Assembly: GCA_905221605.1 (NCBI GenBank)
Contig: CAJNDS010002374.1
Coordinates: forward strand, 432,699-461,550
DNA from: Symbiodinium natans
Taxonomy: Eukaryota; Sar; Dinophyceae; Suessiales; Symbiodiniaceae
Length of the DNA: 28,852 nt
Reading direction: 5' to 3'
Positions 11,701-22,790 of the stretch are shown piece by piece; positions within the stretch are counted from its first letter, which is position 1, and every line of letters starts with the position of its first letter. Position numbers and translations under genes: made by a program. The notes under the pieces were generated by a model that worked only from the letters and a program-made list of their open reading frames with translations, searched no databases and was not told the DNA's origin.

Positions 11701-14700
11701 GAGCAATGCAGCACCAAAGGGGTCAAGCTTTGACGTCCCAAACCAGACATAACACCCCAAACCCAAAGCAATGCAGCACCAAAGGGGTCAAGCCTCGATG
11801 TCCCAAACCACTCTTCACAACGCCCAAACCCCCAGAGCAATGCAGCACCCAAGGGGTCAAGCTCTGACGTCCCAAACCAGACATAACACCCCAAACCCAA
11901 AGCAATGCAGCACCAAAGGGGTCAAGCCTCGATGTCCCAAACCACTCTTCACAACGCCCAAACCCCCAGAGCAATGCAGCACCCAAGGGGTCAAGCCTCG
12001 ATGTCCCAAACCACTCAACTCTTCACAACGCCCAACCCCCAGAGCAATGCAGCACCAAAGGGGTCAAGCTTTGACGTCCCAAACCAGACATAACACCCCA
12101 AACCCAAAGCAATGCAGCACCGATGTCCCAAACCACTCTTCACAACGCCCAAACCCCCAGAGCAATGCAGCACCAAAGGGGTCAAGCTTTTACATCCCAA
12201 ACCAGACATAACGCCCCAAACCCAAAGCAATGCAGCACCAAAGGGGTCAAGCCTTGATGTCCCAAACCACTCTTCACAACGCCCAAACCCCCAGAGCAAT
12301 GCAGCACCAAAGGGGTCAAGCTTTGACGTCCCAAACCAGACATAACACCCCAAACCCAAAGCAATGCAGCACCAAAGGGGTCAAGCTTTGACGTCCCAAA
12401 CCAGACATAACACCCCAAACCCAAAGCAATGCAGCACCAAAGGAGTCAAGCCTCGATGTCCCAAACCACTCTTCACAACGCCCAAACCCCCAGAGCAATG
12501 CAGCACCAAAGGGGTCAAGCTTTGACGTCCCAAACCACTCTTCACAACGCCCAAACCCAAAGCAATGCAGCACCAAAGGGGTCAAGCCTCGATGTCCCAA
12601 ACCACTCCTTCCACAACAACTCCCAACCCCACCAAGCAATGCAGCACCAAAGGGGTCAAGCCTCGATGTCCCAAACCACTCTTCACAACGCCGAAACCCC
12701 CAGGGCAATGCAGCACCAAAGGGGTCAAGCTTTGACGTCCCAAACCAGACATAACACCCCAAACCCAAAGCAATGCAGCACCAAAGGGGTCAAGCCTCGA
12801 TGTCCCAAACCACTCTTCACAACGCCCAAACTCCCAGAGCAATGCAGCACCAAAGGGGTCAAGCCTCGATGTCCCAAACCACTCTTCACAACGCCCAAAC
12901 CCCCAGAGCAATGCAGCACCAAAGGGGTCAAGCTTTGACGTCCCAAACCAGACATAACACCCCAAACCCAAAACTATGCAGCACCAAAGGGGTCAAGCCT
13001 CGATGTCCCAAACCTGACGTCCCAAACCACTCTTCACAACGCCCAAACAAACCCCCAGAGCAATGCAGCACCAAAGGGGTCAAGCTTTGATGTCCCAAAC
13101 CAGACATATCACCCCAAACCCAAAGCAATGCAGCACCAAAGGGGTCAAGCCTCGATGTCCCAAACCACTCTTCACAACGCCCACACCCCCAGAGCAATGC
13201 AGCACCAAAGGGGTCAAGCTTTGACGTCCCAAACCAGACATAACACCCCAAACCCAAAGCAATGCAGCACCAAAGGGGTCAAGCTTTGACGTCCAAACCA
13301 GACATAACACCCCAAACCCAAAGCAATGCAGCACCAAAAGGGGTCAAGCCTCGATGTCCCAAACCAGTCGACAGAACACCCAAAACCCAAAGCAATGCAG
13401 CACCAAAGGGGTCAAGCTTTGACGTCCCAAACCAGACATAACACCCCAAACCCAAAGCAATGCAGCACCAAAGGGGTCAAGCCTCGATGTCCCAAACCAC
13501 TCTTCACAACGCCCAAACCCCCAGAGCAATGCAGCACCCAAGGGGTCAAGCTCTGACGTCCCAAACCAGACATAACACCCCAAACCCAAAGCAATGCAGC
13601 ACCAAAGGGGTCAAGCCTCGATGTCCCAAACCACTCTTCACAACGCCCAAAACCCCAGAGCATGCAGCACCAAAGGGGTCAAGAAGCTTTGACGTCCCCC
13701 AACCAACTCTTCAACACGCCCAAACCGCAGCACCAAAGGGGTCAAGCTTTGATGTCCCAAACCAGACACAACACCCCAAACCCAAAGCAATGCAGCACCA
13801 AAGGGGTCAAGCCTCGATGTCCCAAACCACTCTTCACAACGCCCAAACCCCTAGAGCAATGCAGCACCAAAGGGTCAAGCCTCGATGTCCCAAACCAGAC
13901 ATGACACCCAAAACCCAAAGCAATGCAGCACCAAAGGGGTCAAGCCTCGATGTCCCAAACCACTCTTCACAACGCCCAAACCCCCAGAGCAATGCAGCAC
14001 CAAAGGGGTCAAGCTTTGACGTCCCAAACCACTCTTCACAACGCCCAAACCCCCAGAGCAATTGCAGCACCAAAGGGGTCAAGCTTTGACGTCCCAAACC
14101 AGACATAACACCCCAAGCCCAAAGCAATGCAGCACCAAAGGGGTCAAGCCTCGATGTCCCAAACCACTCTTCACAATGCCCAAACCCCCAGAGCAATGCA
14201 GCACCAAAGGGGTCAAAGCCTCGATGTCCCAAACCACTCTTCACAACGCCCAAACCCCCAGAGCAATGCAGCACCAAAGGGGTCAAGCTTTGACGTCCCA
14301 AACCACTCTTCACAACGCCCAAACCCCCAGAGCAATGCAGCACCAAAGGGGTCAAGCCTCGATGTCCCAAACCACTCTTCACAACGCCCAAACCCCAGAG
14401 CAATGCAGCACCAAAGGGGTCAAGCCTCGATGTCCCAAACCAGACATAACACCCCAAACCCAAAGCAATGCAGCACCAAAGGGGTCAAGCCTCGATGTCC
14501 CAAACCACTCTTCACAACGCCCAAACCCCCAGAGCAATGCAGCACCAAAGGGGTCAAGCTTCGACGTCCCCAACCACTCTTCACAACGCCCAAACCCCCA
14601 GAGCAATGCAGCACCAAAGGGGTCAAGCTTTGACGTCCCAAACCAGACATAACACCCCAAACCCAAAGCAATGCAGCACCAAAGGGGTCAAGCCTCGATG

Positions 14701-16585
14701 TCCCAAACCATTCTTCACAACGCCCAAACCCCCAGCACAATGCAGCACCAAAGGGGTCAAGCTTTGACGTCCCAAACCAGACATAACACCCCAAACCCAA
14801 AGCAATGCAGCACCAAAGGAGTCAAGCCTCGATGTCCCAAACCACTCTTCACAACGCCCAAACCCCCAGAGCAATGCAGCACCAAAGGGGTCAAGCTTTG
14901 ACGTCCCAAACCACTCTTCACAACGCCCAAACCCAAAGCAATGCAGCACCAAAGGGGTCAAGCCTCGATGTCCCAAACCACTTTTCACAACACCCAAACC
15001 CCCAAAGCAATGCAGCACCATCAAGCTTTGACGTCCCAAACCAGACATAACACCCCAAACCCAAAGCAATGCAGCACCAAAGGGGTCAAGCCTCGATGTC
15101 CCAAACCACTCTTCACAACGCCCAAACCCCCAGAGCAATGCAGCACCAAAGGGGTCAAGCCTCGATGTCCCAAACCAGTCGACAGAACACCCCAAACCCA
15201 AAGCAATGCAGCACCAAAGGGGTCAAGCCTCGATGTCCCAAACCACTCTTCACAACGCCCAAACCCCCAGAGCAATGCAGCACCAAAGGGGTCAAGCTTT
15301 GACGTCCCAAACCACTCTTCACAACGCCCAAACCCCCAGAGCAATGCAGCACCAAAGGGGTCAAGCCTCGATGTCCCAAACCACTCTTCACAACGCCCAA
15401 ACCCCCAGAGCAATGCAGCACCAAAGGGGTCAAGCTTTGACGTCCCAAACCAGACATAACACCCCAAACCCAAAGCAATGCAGCACCAAAGGGGTCAAGC
15501 TTTGACGTCCCAAACCAGACATAACACCCCAAACCCAAAGCAATGCAGCACCAAAGGAGTCAAGCCTCGATGTCCCAAACCACTCTTCACAACGCCCAAA
15601 CCCCCAGAGCAATGCAGCACCAAAGGGGTCAAGCTTTGACGTCCCAAACCACTCTTCACAACGCCCAAACCCAAAGCAATGCAGCACCAAAGGGGTCAAG
15701 CCTCGATGTCCCAAACCACTTTTCACAACACCCAAACCCCCAAAGCAATGCAGCACCATCAAGCTTTGACGTCCCAAACCAGACATAACACCCCAAACCC
15801 AAAGCAATGCAGCACCAAAGGGGTCAAGCCTCGATGTCCCAAACCACTCTTCACAACGCCCAAACCCCCAGAGCAATGCAGCACCAAAGGGGTCAAGCTT
15901 TGACGTCCCAAACCACTCTTCACAACGCCCAAACCCCCAGAGCAATTGCAGCACCAAAGGGGTCAAGCCTCGATGTCCCAAACCACTCTTCACAACGCCC
16001 AACCCCCCAGAGCAATGCAGCACCAAAGGGGTCAAGCTTTGACGCCCCAAACCAGACATAACACCCCAAACCCAAAGCAATGCAGCATCCAAGGGGTCAA
16101 GCCTCGATGTCCCAAACCACTCTTCACAACGCCCAAACCCCCAGAGCAATGCAGCACCAAAGGGGTCAAGCCTCGATGTCCCAAACCAGTCGACAGAACA
16201 CCCAATGCAGCACCAAAGGGGTCAAGCCTCGATGTCCCAAACCACTCTTCACAACGCCCAAACCCCCAGAGCAATGCAGCACCAAAGCGGTCAAGCTTTG
16301 ACGTCCCAAACCAGACATAACACCCCAAACCCCAAAGCAATGCAGCATCAAAGGGGTCAAGCCTCGATGTCCCAAACCACTCTTCACAACGCCCAAACCC
16401 CCAGAGCAATGCAGCACCAAAGGGGTCAAGCCTTGACGTCCCAAACCACTCTTCACAACGCCCAAACCCCCAGAGCAATGCAGCACCAAAGGGGTCAAGC
16501 TTTGACGTCCCAAACCAGACATAACACCCCAAACCCCCAGGGCAATGCAGCACCAAAGGGGTCAAGCTTTGACGTCCCAAACCAG
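8743..16585. repeat. 7.8-kb satellite array of 65-, 68- and 69-bp monomers
   Basis: About 117 head-to-tail copies share the core ATGCAGCACCAAAGGGGTCA followed by a variable half. Type A (69 bp, for example 9209-9277) carries CCTCGATGTCCC then CTCTTCACAACG. Type B (65 bp, for example 9278-9342) carries CTTTGACGTCCC then GACATAACACCCC. Type C (68 bp, for example 10764-10831) carries CCTCGATG and GTCGACAGAAC. A and B alternate over much of the array as a 134-bp dimer. Neither monomer nor dimer length is a multiple of three, and frames close quickly on both strands, so the array is non-coding; frames of up to about 239 codons in it are artefacts. The left edge is more degenerate than the right, which stops abruptly in a type-B unit. 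No similarity to a named satellite is claimed. Confidence 0.97.
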
Positions 16586-17056
16586 GGGTTGTGTACCCAC
16601 AAATCCACAATGTACCCGAATCGGCACTTCCCGCAATTTTGGGAGGGTTGGGGTTGAGCCTTGCACTTGTCAAGCCCAATAGCCTGACAAACCCTCAACC
16701 CCCCCAAACCCTAGGTGGAGCCGCATCCGGCGGCCCCCAGCCACCCAAGGAGGCTCCACTGTGGGTGAGAGACATAGGGGTGCACTGTCTACGGCATACG
16801 AACGTACATGGTGTAGCATCCCTGGGCGGGGGGGGGGGGGGGGCTGTGCACTAAACAACACGAATTAGACGGATACTTGTTAGATCCAGTTGCGCAGCGA
16901 GCGCTCTAAGACTCTAAGCTACGCCACGCCGCGAGCCGAAAGCTGCCTTCAGCAAGCAGTGCGTGCGCCGTCCGAAAGAGTGTGCAACCACTACAGTACT
17001 GCGACTGTATTATTCCTGTGGTTGCATTACTACTACCAGCACCAGCACGAGAGCAA
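16586..17056. other. Unique spacer after the satellite
   Basis: No gene is supported. The segment includes pyrimidine-rich, telomere-like wording (AACCCCCCCAAACCCTAG near 16697-16713) and a 16-base poly-G run at 16828-16843. Short overlapping frames are present on both strands without recognisable content. Confidence 0.5.
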
Positions 17057-17057
17057 C

Positions 17058-17107
<50 letters not shown>

Positions 17108-17187
17108 CAGTAGCAGTAGCAGTAGCAGTAGTCGTAGTCGTAGTCGTAGTGGTAGTGGCAGTGGCAGTGGCAGTGGCAGTGGTAGTG

Positions 17188-17242
<55 letters not shown>

Positions 17243-17267
17243 CAGTAGTAGTAGTAGTAGCAGTAGG
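17057..17267. repeat. (AGT)n compound microsatellite
   Basis: About 210 bp of AGT triplets with blocks of AGC, TCG, GGC and GGT variants in the middle (about 17106-17186). The Ser/Val/Tyr/Leu-rich frames across it on both strands are artefacts. It ends about 315 bp before the start codon of the ankyrin gene. Confidence 0.96.
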
Positions 17268-17583
17268 AGGGGGGACCCATACTCGTTTCTCAATTTGGCC
17301 TCCGTTCCGTTTCGGGGTACGATCCTTTTTAGGCTTCAGGGTGTTTGGGGTTCGGCGGCAACGCTTACCAACATGTCAGTCCCCCAGCTTGGGAGCCTCT
17401 GAAATCGCATGTGCCATCCTCACGGGCTCCAGATCTATCGGGGCCGCTGGAAGGGATGGCAGAGGTGTGGCCGTTGCACGTTGCGCATCCAAGAAGGTGT
17501 GGGAATTGGAAATGTTGGCTTTCAGGTATGGCTTCTAAAACTTCATAAGCCGTGTGTGCTCACTGTGTGCTCCACTTTCTGCC

Positions 17584-19611
17584 ATGCTGCATGTCCGGAT
17601 GCTTTCTGGGGAAGAGTTGGCAGCTTTTGCCATGGAAGAGCTGAGCAACGTCAGGACATTGAAACAGCGCTTGCACGAGCGTGGCTTCGCACCGCGATTC
17701 CGGCAGAGAATCCTGCATCAGGGCTGCGTGCTGGAGGATGCTGAAGAGTTTTTGCCCATGGACGTGCAGCTCGTCCTGCTGCCAGTTGCGGCATCCTTAG
17801 CTCAAGCAGATAAGCTTGCCGACTTAGCCTTTCGCGGCTTGGCAGCTGAAGTTGAGGCCCTGCTCTCAGAAGGCATCCCAGCCTGGTCAGCAGTGACAGA
17901 GGCAACACTGCCCTCATCATTGCGGCGAAGGTCATGCTGACATCGTGCGCTTGCTGTTGGAGGCCAGGGCAGACTTGGACACGAGAAATAATGACGGATT
18001 CACGGCTCTGCTTTGTGCCTCCTTCTTGGAGAACACCGAGATCGCGCGCCTGCTCGTGGCTGCCGGTGCAAGAAAAGACGTGGTCGACTCCGACGGCAAC
18101 AGTGCTCTCATGATAGCCTGCTCAGAGGGTCGTGTTGGTATTGTAGAATTGCTGAGGCCACAGCAAACCTGGAGCTTGTCGACAACGGCAGTACAGCACT
18201 TCTGAACGCATCAAGTGAGGGCAGCGTTGATGCCGTGCGCTTGCTACTGGCGGCCGGAGTAGCAAAAGATACTGTGGACAATGAAGGCAGCAGCGCGCTA
18301 ATTTGCGCATCATACTATGGAAATGATGACATTGTGCAGTTGCTATTGGAAGCTTCCGCGGACGCCAGAGTGGTGGATAAGTTTGGCAATACAGCGTTTA
18401 TTTGGGCATGTAGCCGGAACCATGTTGATGTTGCCCGTCAGTTTTTCAATGTCAGGGCGGACTTCGATGTAGACATGTGTGACGGTCGAGGCAGCACAGC
18501 GCTTCTGCTGGCGTCATATGAGGGCTGGGTGGACATTGTACGATTGCTCCTTGGCGCCAATGCAGATACAGGCATTGAAAATCATGGTGGAGACACGGCT
18601 CTGCTCGTCGCATCCTCCGAGGGACATGATGAAATCGTATCTTTGCTGTCAGAGGCGGGTGCCAACAAGGACTCGCCCGACAGCCATGGCAGTACAGCGC
18701 TAATGCTTGCAGCACGGCGCGGCCATGCGCCGATTGCAAGTTTGTTGGTGCGGGCAGGTGCAGACAAAGATGTTGCAAACTATGCTGGCAACACAGCCCT
18801 CATTTTGGCATGTTCAAAGGGCCATGTTGAGATCGTGCAACTCCTGGTAGAGAATGGCGCAGATTCGGACATGGTTGACAGCAACGACCACACAGCTTTG
18901 ATGATAGCGTGCAGCAAGGGCGAGATCGAAGCGGTGCGCTTGTTACTGAGGGCTGGCGCAGACCCAAACTGCGCGAGCACGAAGGGCACCACCGCGCTCA
19001 TGTTGGCATCCTGCCCTGGCCATGTTGAAATTTCAGATACGCTGCTGCAAGCCGGTGCAGAGAAGGATTTAACTGACAACGAAGGCTGCACAGCCCTCAT
19101 GCTCGCGGCACGCCAGGGGCACGTGAGAATCGTACAGCTGCTGTTGGAAGCCAATGCAGATTTCAATCTAGCTGAGAAGGACAAAGCCACACCTCTCATT
19201 GCAGCAGCGCGCAGAGGCCACGTGGATGTTGCACGCTTGCTTCTGGAAGCCCGTGGAGGAGTGGACATGGTCGAGCAGGAAGGGAGAAGCGCCCTGATGT
19301 GCGCGTCGGCTCATGGCCATGCTGCGACTATGCAGCTGTTATTAGAAGCCGAAGCAGACACAGGCTTGGCAGACAACTGCGGCCTCACAGCTTTGGCTCA
19401 TGCAGCTAAGGCTGGAGTCGCACATCTGCTGAAGACGAGGATCGACATCCAGCGCTTGCTGCTGGAAGCCGGCGCTGATGAAGGAACTCTGAGAGGCGGC
19501 CCTGACGCAGCCTTACTCTTTGCAGCAACCCACGGTTACCATGAGATTGCTCTCTGGATGATGGAGGTGGGCTCTGCCAACAAAGAACTGTGACAGCCAG
19601 GGCCGCACGGC
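17584..19611 (+). CDS. Ankyrin-repeat protein with ubiquitin-like head, 5' part, frame-disrupted
   Basis: The ATG at 17584 opens a head of about 65 residues (MLHVRMLSGEEL to QLVLLP) that resembles a ubiquitin-like fold and is, from family knowledge, typical of large Symbiodiniaceae ankyrin proteins. It is followed by about 17 ankyrin repeats of 33 residues with the consensus DxxGxTALMxAxxxGHxxIVxLLLEAGAD. Ankyrin repeats form protein-binding scaffolds; the partner here is unknown. The frame is broken four times: near 17865 (loss of 1 nt or equivalent), near 17930 (a missing G before the codons for HADIVRLLLEA), near 18155 (about 4 nt missing in LLLEA) and near 19590 (about 2 nt missing, creating the TGA at 19591). 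Between these points, 14 consecutive repeats (18156-19590) are clean. One late repeat carries a short insertion near 19430. Indels without nonsense substitutions suggest sequence error or recent decay. The gene continues after an intron. Confidence 0.85.
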
Positions 19612-19750
19612 GATTCTTGGCTTTCCTTCCTTTCATCCCCACGAAGTCACGCCACTTAAGGTTTAGAGGCTTTAACTGATGTAGCTACCGGGTCTACCGT
19701 CAAACTTTTGAGAAACCCGAGAGTGCTCTCTCGCTGCACAGCTAGCTAAG
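19612..19750 (+). other. Intron with GA donor in the ankyrin gene
   Basis: Joining 19611 to 19751 restores the canonical ankyrin wording GRTALMCASHGG across the junction, with the alanine codon split 2+1. The donor dinucleotide is GA, the acceptor is AG followed by G, and the 139-nt interior contains stops in the flanking frame. GA donors are a known minority class in dinoflagellates. Donor placement by one or two bases is the only ambiguity. Confidence 0.65.
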
Positions 19751-20690
19751 GCTTATGTGTGCATCACATGGAGGCTGGGTTCGTGTTGCACGTTTGCTAG
19801 TGGAGTCCGGTGCGAAGAAGGATGCAAAAGACGATGGCGGCAATATAGACCTGCTGGTAAACGCTGGTGCGGACTTTGACTTGCGAGACGATGCTGGAAA
19901 CACACCTCTCATCTGGGCGGCTTACCGGGGACACGGCGAAGTTGTGCAGTTGTTGTTGGAGGCGGCGGCAAGCATTGATCTTGTTGACAATGAAGGCAGT
20001 AGCGCCTTGCTTTGGGCGACGTACCACGACCATGTTGACACCGTGCAATTTCTGTTGGAGGCATGTGCAAGCACAGATTTGGTTGACATCGATGGCAACA
20101 CAGCACTGATTCTTGCAGCAGGCAAGGGTCATGCTCGCGTAGCGAAGTTGTTGCTCCACGCCGGTGCAGACAAGGACCTACTGAATGGTGGCAGCAACAC
20201 AGCCCTGCTTATCGCAGCGTCTGCGGGTTGTGTTGCTGTTGTGGGACTGCTCTTGGAGGCTGGTGCAGACAAGAATTTGGTGGATTCCGAAGGCAGCACA
20301 GCTCTCATGTGCGCAGCCTACTACGGTCATGCTCAGACCGTGCAAATGCTACTAGACGCCAATGCAGACGTCAATTTCGTGGACAATGACCGCAACACAG
20401 CGCTCGTATGGGCATCCTACCATGGCAATGTGGAGATTGCAGATTTGCTGCTGCAAGCTGGTGCGGAGAAAGACCTAGCAGACAGCGAGAGGAGCACAGC
20501 ACTCATGCTGGCAGCACATCACGGTCATGTTGAAATCGTGCGGCTGTTGCTCAGAGCCCGTGCAGACATGACTTTGGTTGACTCGGACAACCACACGCCG
20601 CTGATGCTCGCAGCGAGGCAAGGTCATGCTGAAGCCGTGAGTTTGCTAAGCGAGGCTGACGAGAAGAATGAGGCTAGAACCTGGGCCTAG
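19751..20690 (+). CDS. Ankyrin-repeat protein, 3' exon
   Basis: This exon is a clean 313-codon frame ending with TAG at 20688-20690. It begins inside a repeat (ALMCASHGG when spliced) and carries about eight full 33-residue ankyrin repeats plus one shortened repeat near 19835-19880, where the first helix appears deleted (DDGGN directly followed by DLLVNAGAD). The last repeat runs into a short charged tail (DEKNEARTWA). Repeat-to-repeat wording matches the upstream exon, so both belong to one gene. An ATG at 19755 could make it look like a separate gene, but it would then start in mid-repeat, which I consider less likely. Confidence 0.85.
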
Positions 20691-22790
20691 AACGGCGCTG
20701 GTGGGCATCTGCGGACAAAGCAATATTGGCGATGCCAAGTTGCTTTCAGAGAATGGGCATGCTGCAGCGTAGGCACTGATCTATTGCTGCTAGGCCTCTC
20801 GGGCCTCAGGACAAAGGCTTCTAACAGAAAAGTCTGTTTTGCGACAGCGTTTGTCTAGCATATTTCAGAACATGAATTAATTAATTGTTGGGTTAGTCTG
20901 GTATCTACGGGCGGTTTTATTCTGAGCGTCTGACCTGTTTCTGGCCGACGAAATTTTATTCCACTATTTCAGAAGCAAGATTCGTCAGTTCGCCCCTTTA
21001 CACATCATCTTTTCTAATCGAGTGCAAATGCCAAAGGTGGTTCCTGAAACCTCAAGTGCCCCTTCAAAGCCAGGTGCAGCCTGCAAGCAAGTCCTGCGCG
21101 GGCCCGAGACCTGCACTTGGAGCACGGTTTGGAGTTCGCTTGGGGAGGCTCCCCAGAAACGGCTCTTTTTTCAATACAAGCCTTGAAAACCCAGACGCCA
21201 GCAAAGGCTCTCAAGTGCCCATTGAGTTTAGTGTTTTGGAAGGGAGGTTGTGACTGACAACCACTGAGCCTGCCTCATCGTGTCCGACGCTTTTCGCTCA
21301 CTACTCAATTGGCGGCTGGCATAGATGGCCAACAACAAGCATGCAGGAAGAATGCAGGTAGATGGCTCCGGACGGCTGCGATCCGTTCCTTCCCATTTCC
21401 GCAATTTTCCGGTTCTCTGACTATTTGTTGAAAGCGCAGCGACGCGAATCCAAGCATGACTCTCGCTTGTCTGTCGTGCAACTGTGACACAACGACATCG
21501 ATGAGGTTTCCATTCCAGGGGCCACAATTTTGGCTTCAACCCTTGTAACCTTAAACCCGAAACCCCTGGGAGTAGCAAGGAATCTCCGCCTGGTGCAGAG
21601 CCCAGTTCATCCATTTACTCATCCATTTCTTCTCTTCTTTTCTTCTGGCTTCCACCGGCTTCAGCACCACTCCCAAAAACCTTCTCTGCCTAAAGCAAGT
21701 TCAGGAGTTTTTGAGGCTCCCCCTCACTCTCCTTTTTGTTCACCCAGAAGAAAACGTCAAAGCGAGAGCACTCGCTGTGCGCCAACATAAAACAAGAGCA
21801 CTCAGAACAAAACCTGCTCTCCTTTTTTTCAATTTCAGGGAGCAGTGGGGGGTGGCGTTTGTCACCAAAAGCCATGTGGTCTGCTCGAGCGTCTAAAGTG
21901 CCACGCTGCCGTGTGCGAGCCTATGGGAGTTTCTCACAACCCTGAAAAGGGATCCCTTCATCCCCCTTGTCATCTGAGAATTGCCCCCCCTACGTCCCGA
22001 AAGCATCCTGCTCTGAAGTAGTTAGCCCCAGGTCTACGTTGGAAGGTGACATTTTCTCATGCCGGCGTTCAACGCGCAAGAGCTGCGCGTCGGCATCAGC
22101 GATCAGCGTCCGTGCCTGAGCCTGGAAGTGCGCACAGCAGGCAAAGCTGAATGCATCCCTTGTGTACCCGAACCCAAGATCATGTGGCCTTTCGGGGAGC
22201 ATTGCATAGGTTGTTGGTGGTCGGTTCTCTTTACAACAAGTGTAAGCAGAGCTGCTCCAGCTCCACTGATCAGCCACCGCATCACGAACTGGGACAACCT
22301 GGCCCAGCATGGCGCGGTAGATTGTGAGTGTCGTACGGCTTTCTGGGGCTCATGGAAGGGCAAAGACATTGTAAAGCTGTTGGTCTCTTGTCGGGCCTAA
22401 GGATCCTTGCATTTGATACCGGGCACATTCCCAGAATACGCCTTGAAGGTAAGAGGAGGAGTCATTCTAGCACTTCTAGTTGAAGCACGTGGACTCTGCG
22501 AGGGTTTACTTGTGTGATGGAGGTTGAGCTCAGGCATGTGAAACAGTAGTGGTCGATTTCTTGCTTTGTCCGCAGCTTTCTAGCACGGGCAAAAAGCCGG
22601 GAAAGGCGTGTTCCTAGCTGCTGACATCTCACGTTCCAGAGAGGATGGGGACCTGCAGCGGCAAGGAAAGCACCCAGGCTATTCCCCCAGGCTTGAGGGG
22701 AGCATTTGTGCAATGACATGGTAACATTGAGATACACTGAGACCTGAGAGCAAAAGAGCTTGTTTCTTGCTTCGCCTTTGTTTTTGCTAG
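20691..22790. other. Intergenic region between ankyrin and calpain genes
   Basis: No gene is firmly supported. The first few hundred bases are probably 3' flank of the ankyrin gene and include an AATTAATTAATTG stretch near 20875. At 22059 an ATG opens about 30 codons with strong G/C third positions (MPAFNAQELRVG), which might be a 5' exon of the calpain gene. The opposite strand is equally protein-like there, so I leave it unassigned. A degenerate telomere-like CCTTAAACCCGAAACCCC lies near 21549. Confidence 0.45.

Noticed and set aside
15430-16149. Minus-strand open frame of 239 codons, and many similar frames on both strands through the satellite
   Set aside because: Monomer lengths (65, 68, 69 bp) and the 134-bp dimer are not multiples of three, frames change from unit to unit, and the same nucleotide repeats generate all of them. 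They are shadows of the repeat.
8743-16585. CRISPR-like array interpretation of the regular repeats
   Set aside because: There are no unique spacers: the whole unit is repeated, and all context is eukaryotic.
16890-17538. Ser-rich and Val-rich frames across the AGT tract, one extending toward the ankyrin gene
   Set aside because: They translate a microsatellite. The frame that continues past it stops at 17538 before the ankyrin start and has no recognisable domain.
17500-17583. A TTGGCTTTCAG word upstream of the ankyrin start, resembling part of a dinoflagellate spliced-leader relict; also CAATTTTGGCTTCAA near 21531
   Set aside because: The match to the spliced-leader end is partial, with internal differences, and neither is placed convincingly as a 5' end. 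Expected by chance in this length.
21990-22400. Coding exon at 22059 on the plus strand or its minus-strand counterpart
   Set aside because: Both strands look equally protein-like and no splice junction to the calpain exon could be fixed, so no gene was called.
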